A DNA stretch of 16,599 nucleotides from Planctomycetota bacterium (GCA_031270145.1 JAISYD010000043.1:1-16599); one strand, 5' to 3'; shown: positions 1-9,505, counted from the stretch's first letter. Notes: a model not told the origin generated them from the sequence alone. Numbers and translations: made by a program.

Positions 1-352
1 GCCCATTCCGGCAAAATGCCGGGCCGGAATAAACCAGGCCGCCTTCCCCGGCCGACCGGCAAGCGGCTTGCCCGGCGGGTTCGGCTTCCCCGGCTTTTTT
101 GCCCGGCGGACATGGAGACGGCAAAGCGAACGGCCATGACGCCGTCTCTCATGTCGAGTCGACGGGCTAGGGCGACATTCCCGCCCATTCGACCCGGGGC
201 GAGCTGGCGCGAAGGGTGGTTTGGCGCTGGGGAAACCGCAAAAATCGGCGGATTTCGCCAACCTGCCGGCGGGCGGCTTGCGGGTGCTGTACGGCATCGC
301 GCTCGCTATCGTTTGCCGGCGCGGGGATGAAAACGCGCTGGCGGCCCGCCGG
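1..352. other. Noncoding region downstream of the V-ATPase operon
   Basis: This GC-rich stretch lies beyond the last V-ATPase gene. No reading frame in it resembles a protein. The frames that stay open are arginine- and proline-rich and lack ribosome binding sites. It contains several inverted repeats: GGCAAG/CTTGCC at 58-63/67-72, a perfect 8-bp repeat GAGACGGC/GCCGTCTC at 115-122/141-148 with an 18-nt loop, and the odd palindrome GTCGAGTCGAC at 153-163. None is followed by a T-run on the minus strand, so none is a classical terminator for the operon. A gene fragment running off the left edge cannot be excluded. Confidence 0.6.
238..260 (-). terminator. Weak terminator candidate after subunit D gene
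   Basis: About 95 nt past the subunit D stop, the minus-strand RNA can fold GCGAAATC against GATTTTTGC (8 pairs with one bulge and one wobble, loop CGCC). Alternatively it can fold GGCG/CGCC followed two bases later by T5. Either is weak by intrinsic-terminator standards, but it is the only U-rich hairpin seen downstream of the operon within the window. Confidence 0.25.
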
Positions 353-967
353 CTACATGATCATGGCCTTGACTTTCATCAGCCTGGCCCGGCTGGAGCG
401 TTCCGCCTCCTCCAACTTGGAGGAGATTTCCTTGATGGTGGATTTGAGGGAAGGGATCATGACGTATTCGAGGGCGTTGACTCGGCGGCGGGTTTTTTCG
501 ATTTCATCCGCCATGCGCACCACCGCCTCCTCCATGGAGGCCAATTTGAGGAGTTTCGGGAAAATGTCCCTGAGGCTGGCGCAGGCCGCGTCGAAGTCGG
601 TGGTGGTGGAAAGAGTGCTGTAGGAGGGCCGCAATTCGAAGCTCCGCAACTCCACCTCGGGGCAGGGCACGCTCATCACGCTTTTGCGGTTGATCTCCAC
701 TTCCAGCCGGGCGTCGCATTCCTCCAGCGCGGAGGCGATCGCCTCCGCGCCGGAAATGCCGGACGAGAGCATGAACAACCCGAGGGTGGCGGGAAGCCCC
801 TTGTCGACGACGTCGCGCAGGGACGCGTATTCGGACACCAAGGCCATAAAGGCCTGAACCAGGCCCTCCATCTTGTCCTTCATCAGTTTGTGGCCGCGCC
901 GCGACATGACCAGCCGCTTCTTCAGGCGCAACAACTGCATGCGCGTCGGATTCACCCGGATTTTCAT
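353..967 (-). CDS. ntpD: V-type ATP synthase subunit D
   Basis: Subunit D is the central rotor axle that passes through the A3B3 head and couples ATP hydrolysis or synthesis to rotation of the membrane ring. The 204-residue product has the usual family length. It opens with the characteristic NPTRMQLLRLKKRL segment followed by RGHKLMKDK. The N- and C-terminal helices are strongly charged and heptad-like, as expected for the long antiparallel coiled coil, and the C-terminal helix contains RRRVNALEYVMIP, a typical D signature. An AAAGG Shine-Dalgarno lies about ten bases before the ATG. It is the last gene of the operon, 63 nt after subunit B. Identification is firm. Confidence 0.97.
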   Translation of the reverse strand: MKIRVNPTRMQLLRLKKRLVMSRRGHKLMKDKMEGLVQAFMALVSEYASLRDVVDKGLPATLGLFMLSSGISGAEAIASALEECDARLEVEINRKSVMSVPCPEVELRSFELRPSYSTLSTTTDFDAACASLRDIFPKLLKLASMEEAVVRMADEIEKTRRRVNALEYVMIPSLKSTIKEISSKLEEAERSSRARLMKVKAMIM

Positions 968-1030
968 AATTCAGGCCTTTCGCCGGCCGTCATCGCGCCA
1001 CGACCGGCCGGAGAAACGGAATCGCGCCGG

Positions 1031-2431
1031 TCACTTGCCGTCCGGATTCGCCGGGACATAATAGCGCTCCACGAATTCTGGACGGATGCGCTTCAATTCG
1101 GTCTTTGGAAGGATGCCAAGCAGCCGCCAGCCCAAGGCCAGGTTGTCCTCTATTTCCCGGTTTTCATTTTCCGCCTGGGTGATGAATTTAGCCTCGAAGT
1201 CGCGGGCGAACTCCATGTAGCGGATATCGAGCGGAGTAAGGGCGGACTCGCCCAGCACCACCGCCAACTCCTGGCAGTTTTTGCCCTTGGCGTAGGCGGA
1301 ATAAAGCTGGTTCATCACCCCGGCGTGATCGGCGCGGGTCTTGCCCTTGCCGATGCCTTTGTCCTTGAGGCGCGACAGGCTGGGCAGTACGTCGACCGGC
1401 GGATAAATGCCCTCGGCGTGGAAGGAACGGCCGAGAATGATCTGCCCTTCGGTGATGTAACCGGTGAGATCCGGCACCGGATGGGTCTTGTCGTCCTCCG
1501 GCATGGTGAGAATGGGTATCTGGGTAATCGAGCCCTCCTTCCCCTTGAGCCGGCCGGCCCGCTCATAAATGGTGGACAGATCGGTGTAAAGGTAGCCGGG
1601 ATAGCCGCGCCGGCTGGGGACTTCCTTGCGGGCGGCGGAGATTTCCCGGAGCGCCTCGCAATAGTTGGTCATGTCGGTGAGGATGACCAGGATGTGCATT
1701 CCGAGCTCGTAGGCGAGGTATTCGGCTGTGGTGAGCGCCAGCCGGGGGATGGAAATGCGCTCAATGGCCGGGTCGTCCGCCAGGTTGATGAACATGACCG
1801 AGCGTTCCAGGGCGCCGGTGCGCTTGAAATCCTCGATGAAGAAATTGGATTCCTCGAAGGTGATGCCCATGGCGGCGAAAACCACGCCGAACTTTTCGCC
1901 CGACTTCTTGGTGGCGGCTTGGCGGGCGATTTGCGCCGCCATGCGGTTGTGGGGCATGCCGGAACCGGAGAACACCGGCAATTTCTGTCCGCGCACCAGG
2001 GGGTTGAGTACGTCAATGGTGGAAACGCCGGTTTGGATGAACTCGTTCGGGAAGTCCCGTGCATAGGGGTTCATGGGGACGCCGTTGATGTTGGCGTATT
2101 TTTCGGGGATGATGGCCGGGCCGCCGTCGGTGAGCCGGCCGAAGCCGTCGAACACCCGTCCCACCATGTCGGGGGAGAGGCCGATTTCCTGTCCCTTGGC
2201 GGTGAATTTGACTCTGGCCGTGCCCGGATCCAAGTTGCTGGTGCCCTCGAAAACCTGGATCAGCGCCCGATCCTCCTGGGTCTCCAGAACCTTGCCGCGG
2301 CGGATGCCGCCGTCGGGGAGGATGATCTCGGCGATCTCCCCGTAGCCAATCCCCTCGACGCCGCCCACAAAAACCAGGGGGCCGACGATATTCTGGATGG
2401 TCCGGAATTCCTTGGCTGCTGCTGTTGACAT
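1031..2431 (-). CDS. ntpB: V-type ATP synthase subunit B (non-catalytic)
   Basis: Subunit B alternates with A in the A3B3 head and contributes the non-catalytic nucleotide interfaces. The product is about 466 residues, normal for the family. It lacks a Walker A P-loop and instead has the B-specific SGSGMPHN motif (about residues 155-162) followed by the conserved AAQIARQA helix. The segments SRRGYPGYLYTDLSTIYERAG and GYITEGQIILGR are also typical. Two in-frame ATGs lie six bases apart (2437 and 2431). GGAG sits only one base from the first but seven bases from the second, so I chose 2431. Subunit A lies 82 nt upstream, separated by terminator-like hairpins. Confidence 0.97.
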   Translation of the reverse strand: MSTAAAKEFRTIQNIVGPLVFVGGVEGIGYGEIAEIILPDGGIRRGKVLETQEDRALIQVFEGTSNLDPGTARVKFTAKGQEIGLSPDMVGRVFDGFGRLTDGGPAIIPEKYANINGVPMNPYARDFPNEFIQTGVSTIDVLNPLVRGQKLPVFSGSGMPHNRMAAQIARQAATKKSGEKFGVVFAAMGITFEESNFFIEDFKRTGALERSVMFINLADDPAIERISIPRLALTTAEYLAYELGMHILVILTDMTNYCEALREISAARKEVPSRRGYPGYLYTDLSTIYERAGRLKGKEGSITQIPILTMPEDDKTHPVPDLTGYITEGQIILGRSFHAEGIYPPVDVLPSLSRLKDKGIGKGKTRADHAGVMNQLYSAYAKGKNCQELAVVLGESALTPLDIRYMEFARDFEAKFITQAENENREIEDNLALGWRLLGILPKTELKRIRPEFVERYYVPANPDGK

Positions 2432-2464
2432 GTCCATACTCCGCTTGGCCTATGGCCGCTGCCG

Positions 2465-2512
2465 AAAAAAAACTCCGCCAGGGGCGGGACGGCCGGAAAC
2501 GCCGCCCGTCCC
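2465..2512 (-). terminator. Intercistronic hairpins with T8 between subunits A and B
   Basis: On the minus strand, just after the subunit A stop, two structures can form. The first is a 7-bp stem GGGACGG/CCGTCCC (2506-2512 with 2486-2492, 13-nt loop). The second is a compact stem CCGCC-CCT-GGCGG (2483-2487 with 2475-2479) followed, after two bases, by eight T (2465-2472). The second looks like a short intrinsic terminator inside the operon. The two stems share bases 2486-2487, so they are partly mutually exclusive. This could reduce read-through into B and D or act as an RNA-processing or stability element. Structure is seen; function is inferred. Confidence 0.5.
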
Positions 2513-2513
2513 C

Positions 2514-4289
<1,776 letters not shown>

Positions 4290-4368
4290 CGAAAACCCTT
4301 CCTTGACTTTCCGGTCGCGGCCAGGCCGTTTCCCGGAGTTGACATCATACCCGCAAAGTCGGCAAAGT

Positions 4369-4689
4369 TTATTTTTTGCCCATCAAATCGACTCCCAGCG
4401 ATCGGGCGACTAGTTGCCGCACCCGTTCCCGCTGAAGCCCCGGCTCGCCCGCCTGGGAAGGGAGGTTGAGCACCACCATCGAGGAATCCTGGCGCAGCAG
4501 GCCGATGTCGGCGGCGCATTCGCCCGCCAAATCCTCGGGAATGAACACCAGCGTCCCGTCTCCGGATTCGCGTATCTCCCGGAGCGCCGCCCTGGCGCCT
4601 TCGGCGTCGTCCACGCCGGCCAACTCCGCCCCAACCGCCTTGAAGGGGAGGATCGCCGCGTGCTTCCCTATAACCTTGACCCTAGGCAT
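4369..4689 (-). CDS. ntpG: V-type ATP synthase subunit F
   Basis: Subunit F binds D in the central stalk and tunes coupling between ATPase activity and rotation. It is called NtpG in Enterococcus and AtpF in Thermus. At 106 residues it has the expected size. The fold pattern is right: a first strand RVKVIG, a helix with FKAVGAELAGVDD, then GTLVFIPEDLA and SSMVVLNLPS as further strands. Its start overlaps the end of the subunit C gene by eight bases, and its AGGAGGG ribosome site lies inside the C coding sequence, so the two are probably translationally coupled. Assignment rests on size, pattern and position between C and A. Confidence 0.93.
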   Translation of the reverse strand: MPRVKVIGKHAAILPFKAVGAELAGVDDAEGARAALREIRESGDGTLVFIPEDLAGECAADIGLLRQDSSMVVLNLPSQAGEPGLQRERVRQLVARSLGVDLMGKK

Positions 4690-5677
4690 ATTCCCTCCTG
4701 AGGCGCGAATGGGTTATGTCGCGGTCGATGCCGTTGGCGATGGATCCGAGGCATAATTCGAGATTGACCAGTTCGGCCTCAATCGCCACCAGGTAGGACA
4801 GTATACGCTCTGCCCCGAACGAAACCAGGCGGCAGGAAAGTACGGTGTCGCGGAGGATGTCCGAGGCGGCGCAGTCGATGTCGGCCTTGATCCGGGCCGG
4901 CTCGATGGAGTCGAGGATGCCGGCCGAGGCGCTGGAAAGGCGACAGGACGCCACCGCCCTGGGATCCTGCTCCGTCCCGAGAAGGGCGGACGCCAATTCG
5001 CAGCCGCCGTCATAAATGAACCAAGAGCGGATCGTCTCGGCCGGAACCCCGTTCCAGCGGGAGCGGAATACGCAGGCCCAGGCCGAAAGCAGCGAGCGGT
5101 CCCGCATATACTGGCGGACCAGCTTTTCCGGCGCCCGCCTGGCGACGACGAGCATCAGGGAACAGGCGGCGGAATCAAGGTAAAGCGAGCGCTCGACCGC
5201 GTTGGCGCTTTGGACCGGGTTGCTCTGGAACAACCGGTTCCGGTGCCCATCCAGCTCGTCGGCGAAGGAGGGCTCCACCGCGAAGGCGGTGAACAACGGC
5301 TCCAAGTCGGCGCCCTGGGGGTTGCCTTGGCGGGCGGCTTGGCCGAACAGGGTGCGGAAGGTACGGAAGCGATCCGGGATGCCGAAAAAGTTCTCCAGCA
5401 GGTGCGGCGGACAAAGTTTGAAAATGCCGGCCTTGATCTCCTTGGCCTTGGCGTCGATGACGCCGCTCGCCGCATCAAGCGATTTGTCGTCGGGGAAAAG
5501 CGCCCGGTAGGGGGATTTCCCCAGGGCGGCCCGGGCTTCGGAGCGATCCCGGCTCTTGAGCAGGGCCTCGAAAAACGGGCGGGAGAGCAATTCAGGCTCC
5601 AGCGCCGCCGCCGTGCCGCTTGCGAAAGCCCAATCGGCCGGACGCCTGGTGATCTTACTGGAGAGGATCATGGGCAT
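4682..5677 (-). CDS. ntpC: V-type ATP synthase subunit C (AC39 family)
   Basis: Subunit C is the funnel-shaped adaptor joining the central stalk (D and F) to the proteolipid ring. The product is 331 residues, within the normal 320-350 range, and is mostly helical with no predicted membrane span. Sequence conservation is low in this family. I recognise it mainly from size, helical character and its place between E and F. Its start is three bases after the subunit E stop, with GGAG eight bases upstream of the chosen ATG; the in-frame ATG at 5671 would have poor spacing. Its 3' end overlaps subunit F by eight bases. Confidence 0.88.
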   Translation of the reverse strand: MPMILSSKITRRPADWAFASGTAAALEPELLSRPFFEALLKSRDRSEARAALGKSPYRALFPDDKSLDAASGVIDAKAKEIKAGIFKLCPPHLLENFFGIPDRFRTFRTLFGQAARQGNPQGADLEPLFTAFAVEPSFADELDGHRNRLFQSNPVQSANAVERSLYLDSAACSLMLVVARRAPEKLVRQYMRDRSLLSAWACVFRSRWNGVPAETIRSWFIYDGGCELASALLGTEQDPRAVASCRLSSASAGILDSIEPARIKADIDCAASDILRDTVLSCRLVSFGAERILSYLVAIEAELVNLELCLGSIANGIDRDITHSRLRREYA

Positions 5678-5680
5678 GGA

Positions 5681-6268
5681 TTAGGCTCCAAACAGTTTCC
5701 GCGCCAAGTCTCCGACCGCCGTTTCGCGCAACTCTTCCAGCCGCCGCCCCGCCGTGCAGTCCACGTGATAGTCGGCGCCGGCGACCACGGCGCCGCTCGC
5801 CACCCCGGCATCGGCGGCGACGGCGCTGAAAACGCCGCTTCCGGAACGGCCGCGGTTGAACTCGGCCAGATTTTCCCTGAATTTGCCGACGTCGCCCGAG
5901 TTCACCCGCAACTCGCCTCCGACTTCGGGAGGGAGGGCGCGCAGCCACGCCCCAACCATGTCGAGGTATTGAGCCTCGGAAAAAGAGGCGATTCTGTCTC
6001 TGACCTTGCGGAAAATCTCGTCGATCACCTTGTTTTTGGCGGCAAGAACCTGCAGGCGATTGTCGTGTTGGAGCCGTTCCCGCTCCCGGTTGATTTCGCG
6101 ATCCAGCCTGAGGTTGGCCTCGCGCAACGCCTCGGCCGAGAGCCGCTCGTCCTCGGCCTTGCCGGCCGCCAATATCGCCTCCGCCTCTTTCGCGGCCTTG
6201 CCCACTTTTTCCGCGGCGCGGGCCCTGGCCTCCTCCAGCACCGTGGCTTTGACCTTGTCAAGACTCAT
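5681..6268 (-). CDS. ntpE: V-type ATP synthase subunit E
   Basis: Subunit E pairs with G to form the peripheral stalk that holds the A3B3 head stationary. With a start at 6268 the product is 195 residues, the usual length. The first 110 residues are a long charged, Ala/Glu/Arg-rich helix suited to coiled coil, followed by a globular C-terminal domain ending DLARKLFGA. The frame stays open upstream to 6364, but a GGGAGG site (6275-6280) directly abuts the ATG at 6274 and lies six bases before the ATG at 6268. That makes 6268 the likely start (MSLDKVKATVLEEA). It follows subunit K by 111 nt and precedes C by three. Confidence 0.94.
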   Translation of the reverse strand: MSLDKVKATVLEEARARAAEKVGKAAKEAEAILAAGKAEDERLSAEALREANLRLDREINRERERLQHDNRLQVLAAKNKVIDEIFRKVRDRIASFSEAQYLDMVGAWLRALPPEVGGELRVNSGDVGKFRENLAEFNRGRSGSGVFSAVAADAGVASGAVVAGADYHVDCTAGRRLEELRETAVGDLARKLFGA

Positions 6269-6379
6269 TCGCATCCTCCCGATGTCGGGCCGCCTTCTCC
6301 CAACCGCCGCCGCCGGGACGGCCGCCTTTTTTCGCCGCCAGCCCGGCCGGCATTTCAAGCCCAAGCGCCGCGGGGCCGG

Positions 6380-6883
6380 CTATCTGAGCAACCAGGTGAG
6401 CATGAGGAGGCTCATGAGCAGGCCGAACACGGCATAGGTTTCGACCAGGGCCGGCAGGATGATGGCGCGGCCGAACTGGTCCTCCTTCTTCGCCACCAGA
6501 CTGATGGCGGCGGCGGAGGTGTCGCCCTGATTTTTCGCCGAGAACAGCAGAACCAGCCCCAGGGCGGCGCCCACCACGCCTAGCGCCGATCCGGTGTGGT
6601 TGACGCTCAATATCTCGGTCGCCTTGACGAAGTTCTCGGTGAGCGAGGTGCGGCTGGCGATCATGAAGGCGAAGACAAAGCCGTAAAGGCCCTGGGTGCC
6701 GGGCAGGAGGATCAGGAGGATGACTTTGCCGAAGAGGCCGGGCTTTTCCGACAACACCCCCGCTCCCTGCGCGGCGGCGATGGATATGCCCCAGGCGCTG
6801 CCGACGCCGCCCAGTACCAGAGCCAATATGGCGCCGGCCACAGCCCTGCCCACTTCCGTCTCAATCGCGAAATAAGAAATCAT
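6380..6883 (-). CDS. ntpK: V-type ATP synthase proteolipid subunit K, predicted Na+-binding
   Basis: K forms the rotating membrane ring that carries the coupling ion. The product is 167 residues with four transmembrane helices (two hairpins), as in Enterococcus hirae NtpK. Helix 2 carries LPGTQGLYG, the third hydrophobic region ends in the NQG segment, and helix 4 carries LVETYA. From my memory of the NtpK structure, its Na+ ligands Leu61, Thr64, Gln65, Gln110 and Glu139 align with Leu60, Thr63, Gln64, Gln119 and Glu148 here. All five are identical, as is the neighbouring Tyr. The start at 6883 is set by a strong GGGAGGAG site seven bases upstream; a start at 6910 would lack one. Confidence 0.97.
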   Translation of the reverse strand: MISYFAIETEVGRAVAGAILALVLGGVGSAWGISIAAAQGAGVLSEKPGLFGKVILLILLPGTQGLYGFVFAFMIASRTSLTENFVKATEILSVNHTGSALGVVGAALGLVLLFSAKNQGDTSAAAISLVAKKEDQFGRAIILPALVETYAVFGLLMSLLMLTWLLR

Positions 6884-6890
6884 GCCATTG

Positions 6891-6898
6891 CTCCTCCC
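6891..6898 (-). promoter_or_regulatory. Strong ribosome binding site of subunit K
   Basis: The minus strand reads GGGAGGAG seven bases before the subunit K start. It is the strongest Shine-Dalgarno I see in the operon and decides the start in favour of 6883 over the in-frame ATG at 6910. Strong initiation fits a subunit needed in many copies per complex. Confidence 0.7.
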
Positions 6899-6913
6899 AG
6901 ATCCAATCATTCC

Positions 6914-7015
6914 TTCGGGGGGTTCTGCCGCCCGCCGAACAACTTAAAGCCAAACGCCCAGCGCGGAAATCATCCGTCCGCCACGCCTTCGCCGCCTTGC
7001 CGCTTGGCGGGACGG
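6914..7015 (-). other. Two hairpins in the I-K intercistronic gap
   Basis: The 139-nt gap between subunits I and K can form two stems in the minus-strand RNA. The first, 7006-7015 with 6974-6982, is nine pairs (CCGTC-CGCC against GGCGGACGG) with one bulged base. The second, 6914-6922 with 6931-6939, is TTCGG+GGG paired with CCC+CCGAA around one mismatch, with an 8-nt loop. Neither has a T-run. Such hairpins just upstream of a multicopy subunit gene could mark processing or stabilise the downstream mRNA; this is inferred. Confidence 0.4.
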
Positions 7016-7022
7016 CCAAACA

Positions 7023-9023
7023 TCAGACGTTGAACTCCTCCTTTTTGACGTCGACGGTAGCGCTGCGGAAGCCGTAGGGCTGGTAGGCCGAACCGCCGCT
7101 CTCGTAGAAGCGGCCGAAAAATTCAAGCATCACCAGGCGCACCGAATGGACGAAGCCGCCCAGCAGGGCGAGGAAAAAGTTCATAATATGCCCGCCGACA
7201 ATCAACAGGACGGCGATGATGAAACCCACATAGGGGATGCCGTTGGCGCTGAGATCGGCCAATAGATTGAAGGTGGAGCCCAAAACCGCCCCGGTCAGGC
7301 CCAGCGCCATTAGACGGGCATAGCTGATCAGATCGCTCAGAATGGCGCTGACGCCGTAGGAGCCGACCACGCCGTAAAGGCTGATCAGGCCGACCAGGAT
7401 TCGGGCGATGGGGTTTTTCTGCTTCCGGCCCTGGGTAAGGATCAGGCCGATGATCGAAAGTATGAACAGATACAAGAAGAAAGCGGAGCCGGTGGCCGCG
7501 TACAGCAGGATGAAGGCGAGGAAGCAAATCCAGAGGATGCCGTCCGAGAAGGCGCCCATCTTGTCGCCCCGCCGCCAGTTGCGGCGCACCAGCAGGGCCA
7601 GGCCGTAAAACTGGGTGAAGACGCCGATGCCCACGGCGATGTAAAGGGCCAATTCGGATTGCTTGACCGGATCGATTTGGGTGAGGTATTCCGTTCGTAT
7701 ATGGTCAAACCAGCCGAAGCCGGGCAGGTAGCGCGAAATATCGCTCATGAAGGAGCCGGTCAACACTCCGACCGCGACCGCCACATAGCCGCAATAGACA
7801 AAGGCCTGGAAAAAATCCTGGAGGTGGGCTTGTTCCCGGTATTTGCGTTTCAGGGCGCGCATGATGAGGATCAGGGCCAGGCCATAGGCGGCGTCGCCTA
7901 GGCAGATGCCGACAAAGAGGAAAAATATGGTCGCCACGTATGGGGTGGGGTCAATCCCGTTGTAGCTCGGCAGGCCGTACATTTTGACCAGGAGCGAGGC
8001 CGGGCTGATCCACTTGCTCCATTTCATGCAGATGGGCGGCTCCTCGCCCTCGTGGCCGTCGCAACAAATGGCGGTGGCGTCGGGGAACTCCGCCTCCAGG
8101 TCATGCCGGAACTGGTTGAGCGCGTCGGTTTTGACGTACCCGCGGGAGACGAAGAGGTGCGAACTTTCGGACATGCCGAGGCGGGCGGCGGCCAGGTTTT
8201 TCTCGCTTTCCCAATGGCCGGCGGCGAGGCTGACCTTGCGCAGCCAGGCTTCGGAAAAACTAGCCGCCTCGGCCCGGCGCTTTTCCAGGATCGCCTTGGC
8301 CTCGAAGATGTCGTTGTTCAGGAGCAATTTTTCCTGCATCGCCCCATGGGTGATTACCGGCAATGGATGCGGATGCAGCCCATGCTCGTCGATAAGCGCC
8401 TTCAGAACGTCGCGGCGCGACGCCGGCGCGGCCAGGGCGAAATAGGTGTGAACCTGGTCGGCGAAAAGCTCGCCAATCGCGATTTCGCCGCCGGTTATCC
8501 GCTCGTCCAACAGGAAGGCCTTGCCGCCCTGGTTTTGGACCGCCGCCACTTCAAGGGTCACCTCTTTCAGTTTGGAGAGGCGGGGCAGGTCGTCGCCCAG
8601 GAAGGCGAATTGCTCCAGGGCGGTTTTCCTGGCCTGGAAGCGGGCGATGGTTTCGCCGACCTCCTCAAGGCCGGAGCGCATTTCCGCCACTTTGCCGTAC
8701 AGGAGGTCGATCGCCACCTCCTCCACCGCCGAATCGATTTCATCCCTGGTTCCCACCACTTTCAGGGGGAGCATGCCGTCAAGGAAGCTCGGTTTGGCGG
8801 AGGAGTGCTCCTGGCAAAAGGAAACCACCGAGTTGAGCCGGGAGAGTTTGGCGTCAATGGCCTGGGTGTCGTCGGGGAGGGCGGCGAAGCTGTCGGTCCA
8901 GGACTCGTGCCTCTCGTCAAGCGGCATGGGGTGGAAGCAGCGCCTGCCGTCCAGCCAGGCCAAAAGCCCGGGCCGGCCGGCGGCTTTGCCAAGAATCGCG
9001 ATATGGGTCATTGATTCAATCAT
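7023..9023 (-). CDS. ntpI: V-type ATP synthase subunit I (membrane stator, a-subunit)
   Basis: Subunit I is the membrane stator that provides the ion half-channels against the K ring and anchors the peripheral stalks. The product is 666 residues, normal for the family. The N-terminal half (about 1-340) is soluble and helical; the C-terminal half has about seven or eight membrane helices. Near the end, SYARLMALGL places an Arg at about residue 570 and HSVRLVMLEFFGRFY places another at about 629. These match the two conserved channel arginines of the family. GGGAG seven bases upstream supports the ATG at 9023 over the in-frame one at 9011. It follows subunit G by 15 nt. Confidence 0.97.
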   Translation of the reverse strand: MIESMTHIAILGKAAGRPGLLAWLDGRRCFHPMPLDERHESWTDSFAALPDDTQAIDAKLSRLNSVVSFCQEHSSAKPSFLDGMLPLKVVGTRDEIDSAVEEVAIDLLYGKVAEMRSGLEEVGETIARFQARKTALEQFAFLGDDLPRLSKLKEVTLEVAAVQNQGGKAFLLDERITGGEIAIGELFADQVHTYFALAAPASRRDVLKALIDEHGLHPHPLPVITHGAMQEKLLLNNDIFEAKAILEKRRAEAASFSEAWLRKVSLAAGHWESEKNLAAARLGMSESSHLFVSRGYVKTDALNQFRHDLEAEFPDATAICCDGHEGEEPPICMKWSKWISPASLLVKMYGLPSYNGIDPTPYVATIFFLFVGICLGDAAYGLALILIMRALKRKYREQAHLQDFFQAFVYCGYVAVAVGVLTGSFMSDISRYLPGFGWFDHIRTEYLTQIDPVKQSELALYIAVGIGVFTQFYGLALLVRRNWRRGDKMGAFSDGILWICFLAFILLYAATGSAFFLYLFILSIIGLILTQGRKQKNPIARILVGLISLYGVVGSYGVSAILSDLISYARLMALGLTGAVLGSTFNLLADLSANGIPYVGFIIAVLLIVGGHIMNFFLALLGGFVHSVRLVMLEFFGRFYESGGSAYQPYGFRSATVDVKKEEFNV

Positions 9024-9038
9024 GCCCGCACTCCCGCG

Positions 9039-9353
9039 TCATTTGCCGGCCAGGGCGCCGAGTATGTATTCGACTCCGGCATTGAGGGCGGCGTCGGGGA
9101 TATTGCGCACCGCCGCCAGCGCCGCCTCGCCGGAAGTCCTCAATTCCTTGCCGATGGCCTCGCGCCGGCGGGCCGCGTCGGCTTCCAGCGCCGCGATTTC
9201 CCGCGCCGCCGAATCCCGGGCGGCCTTAGCCGCCCGCTCGCGGCTTTCCCTGGCCTCGGCGACGATTTTCTGGGCTTCCCTGTCGGCCAGGGCGAGGACG
9301 GATTCCGCCTCACGCTCTATTTCCAGCACGGTGGTGATCATGGAATTGGGCAT
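9039..9353 (-). CDS. ntpF: V-type ATP synthase subunit G/H (peripheral stalk)
   Basis: This first gene of the operon encodes the small partner of subunit E in the peripheral stalk (AtpG in Thermus, NtpF in Enterococcus, AhaH in archaea). The product is 104 residues. From about residue 8 to 75 it is a charged, Ala/Glu/Arg-rich helix with coiled-coil character, then a short tail DAALNAGVEYILGAL typical of the family. Sequence conservation is low, so length, coiled coil and position directly ahead of subunit I carry the call. GGAGGAG lies nine bases before the chosen ATG. Transcription probably starts near 9418, leaving a leader of about 65 nt. Confidence 0.92.
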   Translation of the reverse strand: MPNSMITTVLEIEREAESVLALADREAQKIVAEARESRERAAKAARDSAAREIAALEADAARRREAIGKELRTSGEAALAAVRNIPDAALNAGVEYILGALAGK

Positions 9354-9383
9354 GGACGACTTCTCCTCCGTTGCTTGCCGAAT

Positions 9384-9397
9384 CGCGGAATTCCGCG
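9384..9397. promoter_or_regulatory. 14-bp perfect palindrome in V-ATPase leader
   Basis: CGCGGAATTCCGCG is a perfect palindrome between the predicted transcription start of the V-ATPase operon and its first gene. A related but imperfect copy, GCGGAAATTCGCG, lies at 9504-9516. The pair could be a protein-binding site or, in RNA, a small hairpin. No known regulator is assigned. Confidence 0.4.
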
Positions 9398-9424
9398 TCC
9401 ACGGCGAACCAATTTGCGAATCGC

Positions 9425-9452
9425 ATTATAGCAAAACGGATTTCCAGGTAAA
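9425..9452 (-). promoter_or_regulatory. Promoter of the V-ATPase operon
   Basis: On the minus strand a perfect -10 TATAAT (9425-9430) is preceded by TGC, giving an extended -10. TTTACC (9447-9452), four of six matches to TTGACA, lies 16 nt upstream. Predicted start is near 9418. This is the best promoter upstream of subunit G and should drive all nine genes. Confidence 0.7.
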
Positions 9453-9476
9453 GAAAAAAGTTCCCTTCCATTCGCC

Positions 9477-9505
9477 CCGTTCCGGTTCGCCGCCCGCCGG
9501 AACGG
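9477..9505. promoter_or_regulatory. 9-bp perfect inverted repeat between divergent promoters
   Basis: CCGTTCCGG (9477-9485) and CCGGAACGG (9497-9505) form a perfect inverted repeat with an 11-nt spacer. It lies about 25 bp upstream of the V-ATPase -35 box and over 100 bp upstream of the regulator's promoter. It is not followed by a T-run on either strand, so a protein-binding site is more likely than a terminator. Nothing else recognisable occupies the centre of this intergenic region. Confidence 0.4.

Noticed and set aside
1..152. Possible partial minus-strand gene starting near 150 and running off the left edge
   Set aside because: The start has no ribosome site and the translation is Arg/Gly/Pro-rich with no family resemblance.
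221..2428. A 735-codon open frame on the plus strand across the subunit D and B genes
   Set aside because: It is antisense to two clearly identified V-ATPase genes, is rich in Gly, His and Arg as expected from a shadow of GC-rich codons, and has no recognisable domain.
6275..6364. N-terminal extension of subunit E
   Set aside because: The frame is open, but the extension is Arg/Pro-rich and absent from the family, and a good ribosome site supports the start at 6268.
5210..6583. A 457-codon plus-strand open frame across subunits C and E
   Set aside because: It is antisense to real genes with correct spacing and ribosome sites. Its composition is low-complexity and resembles no family I know.
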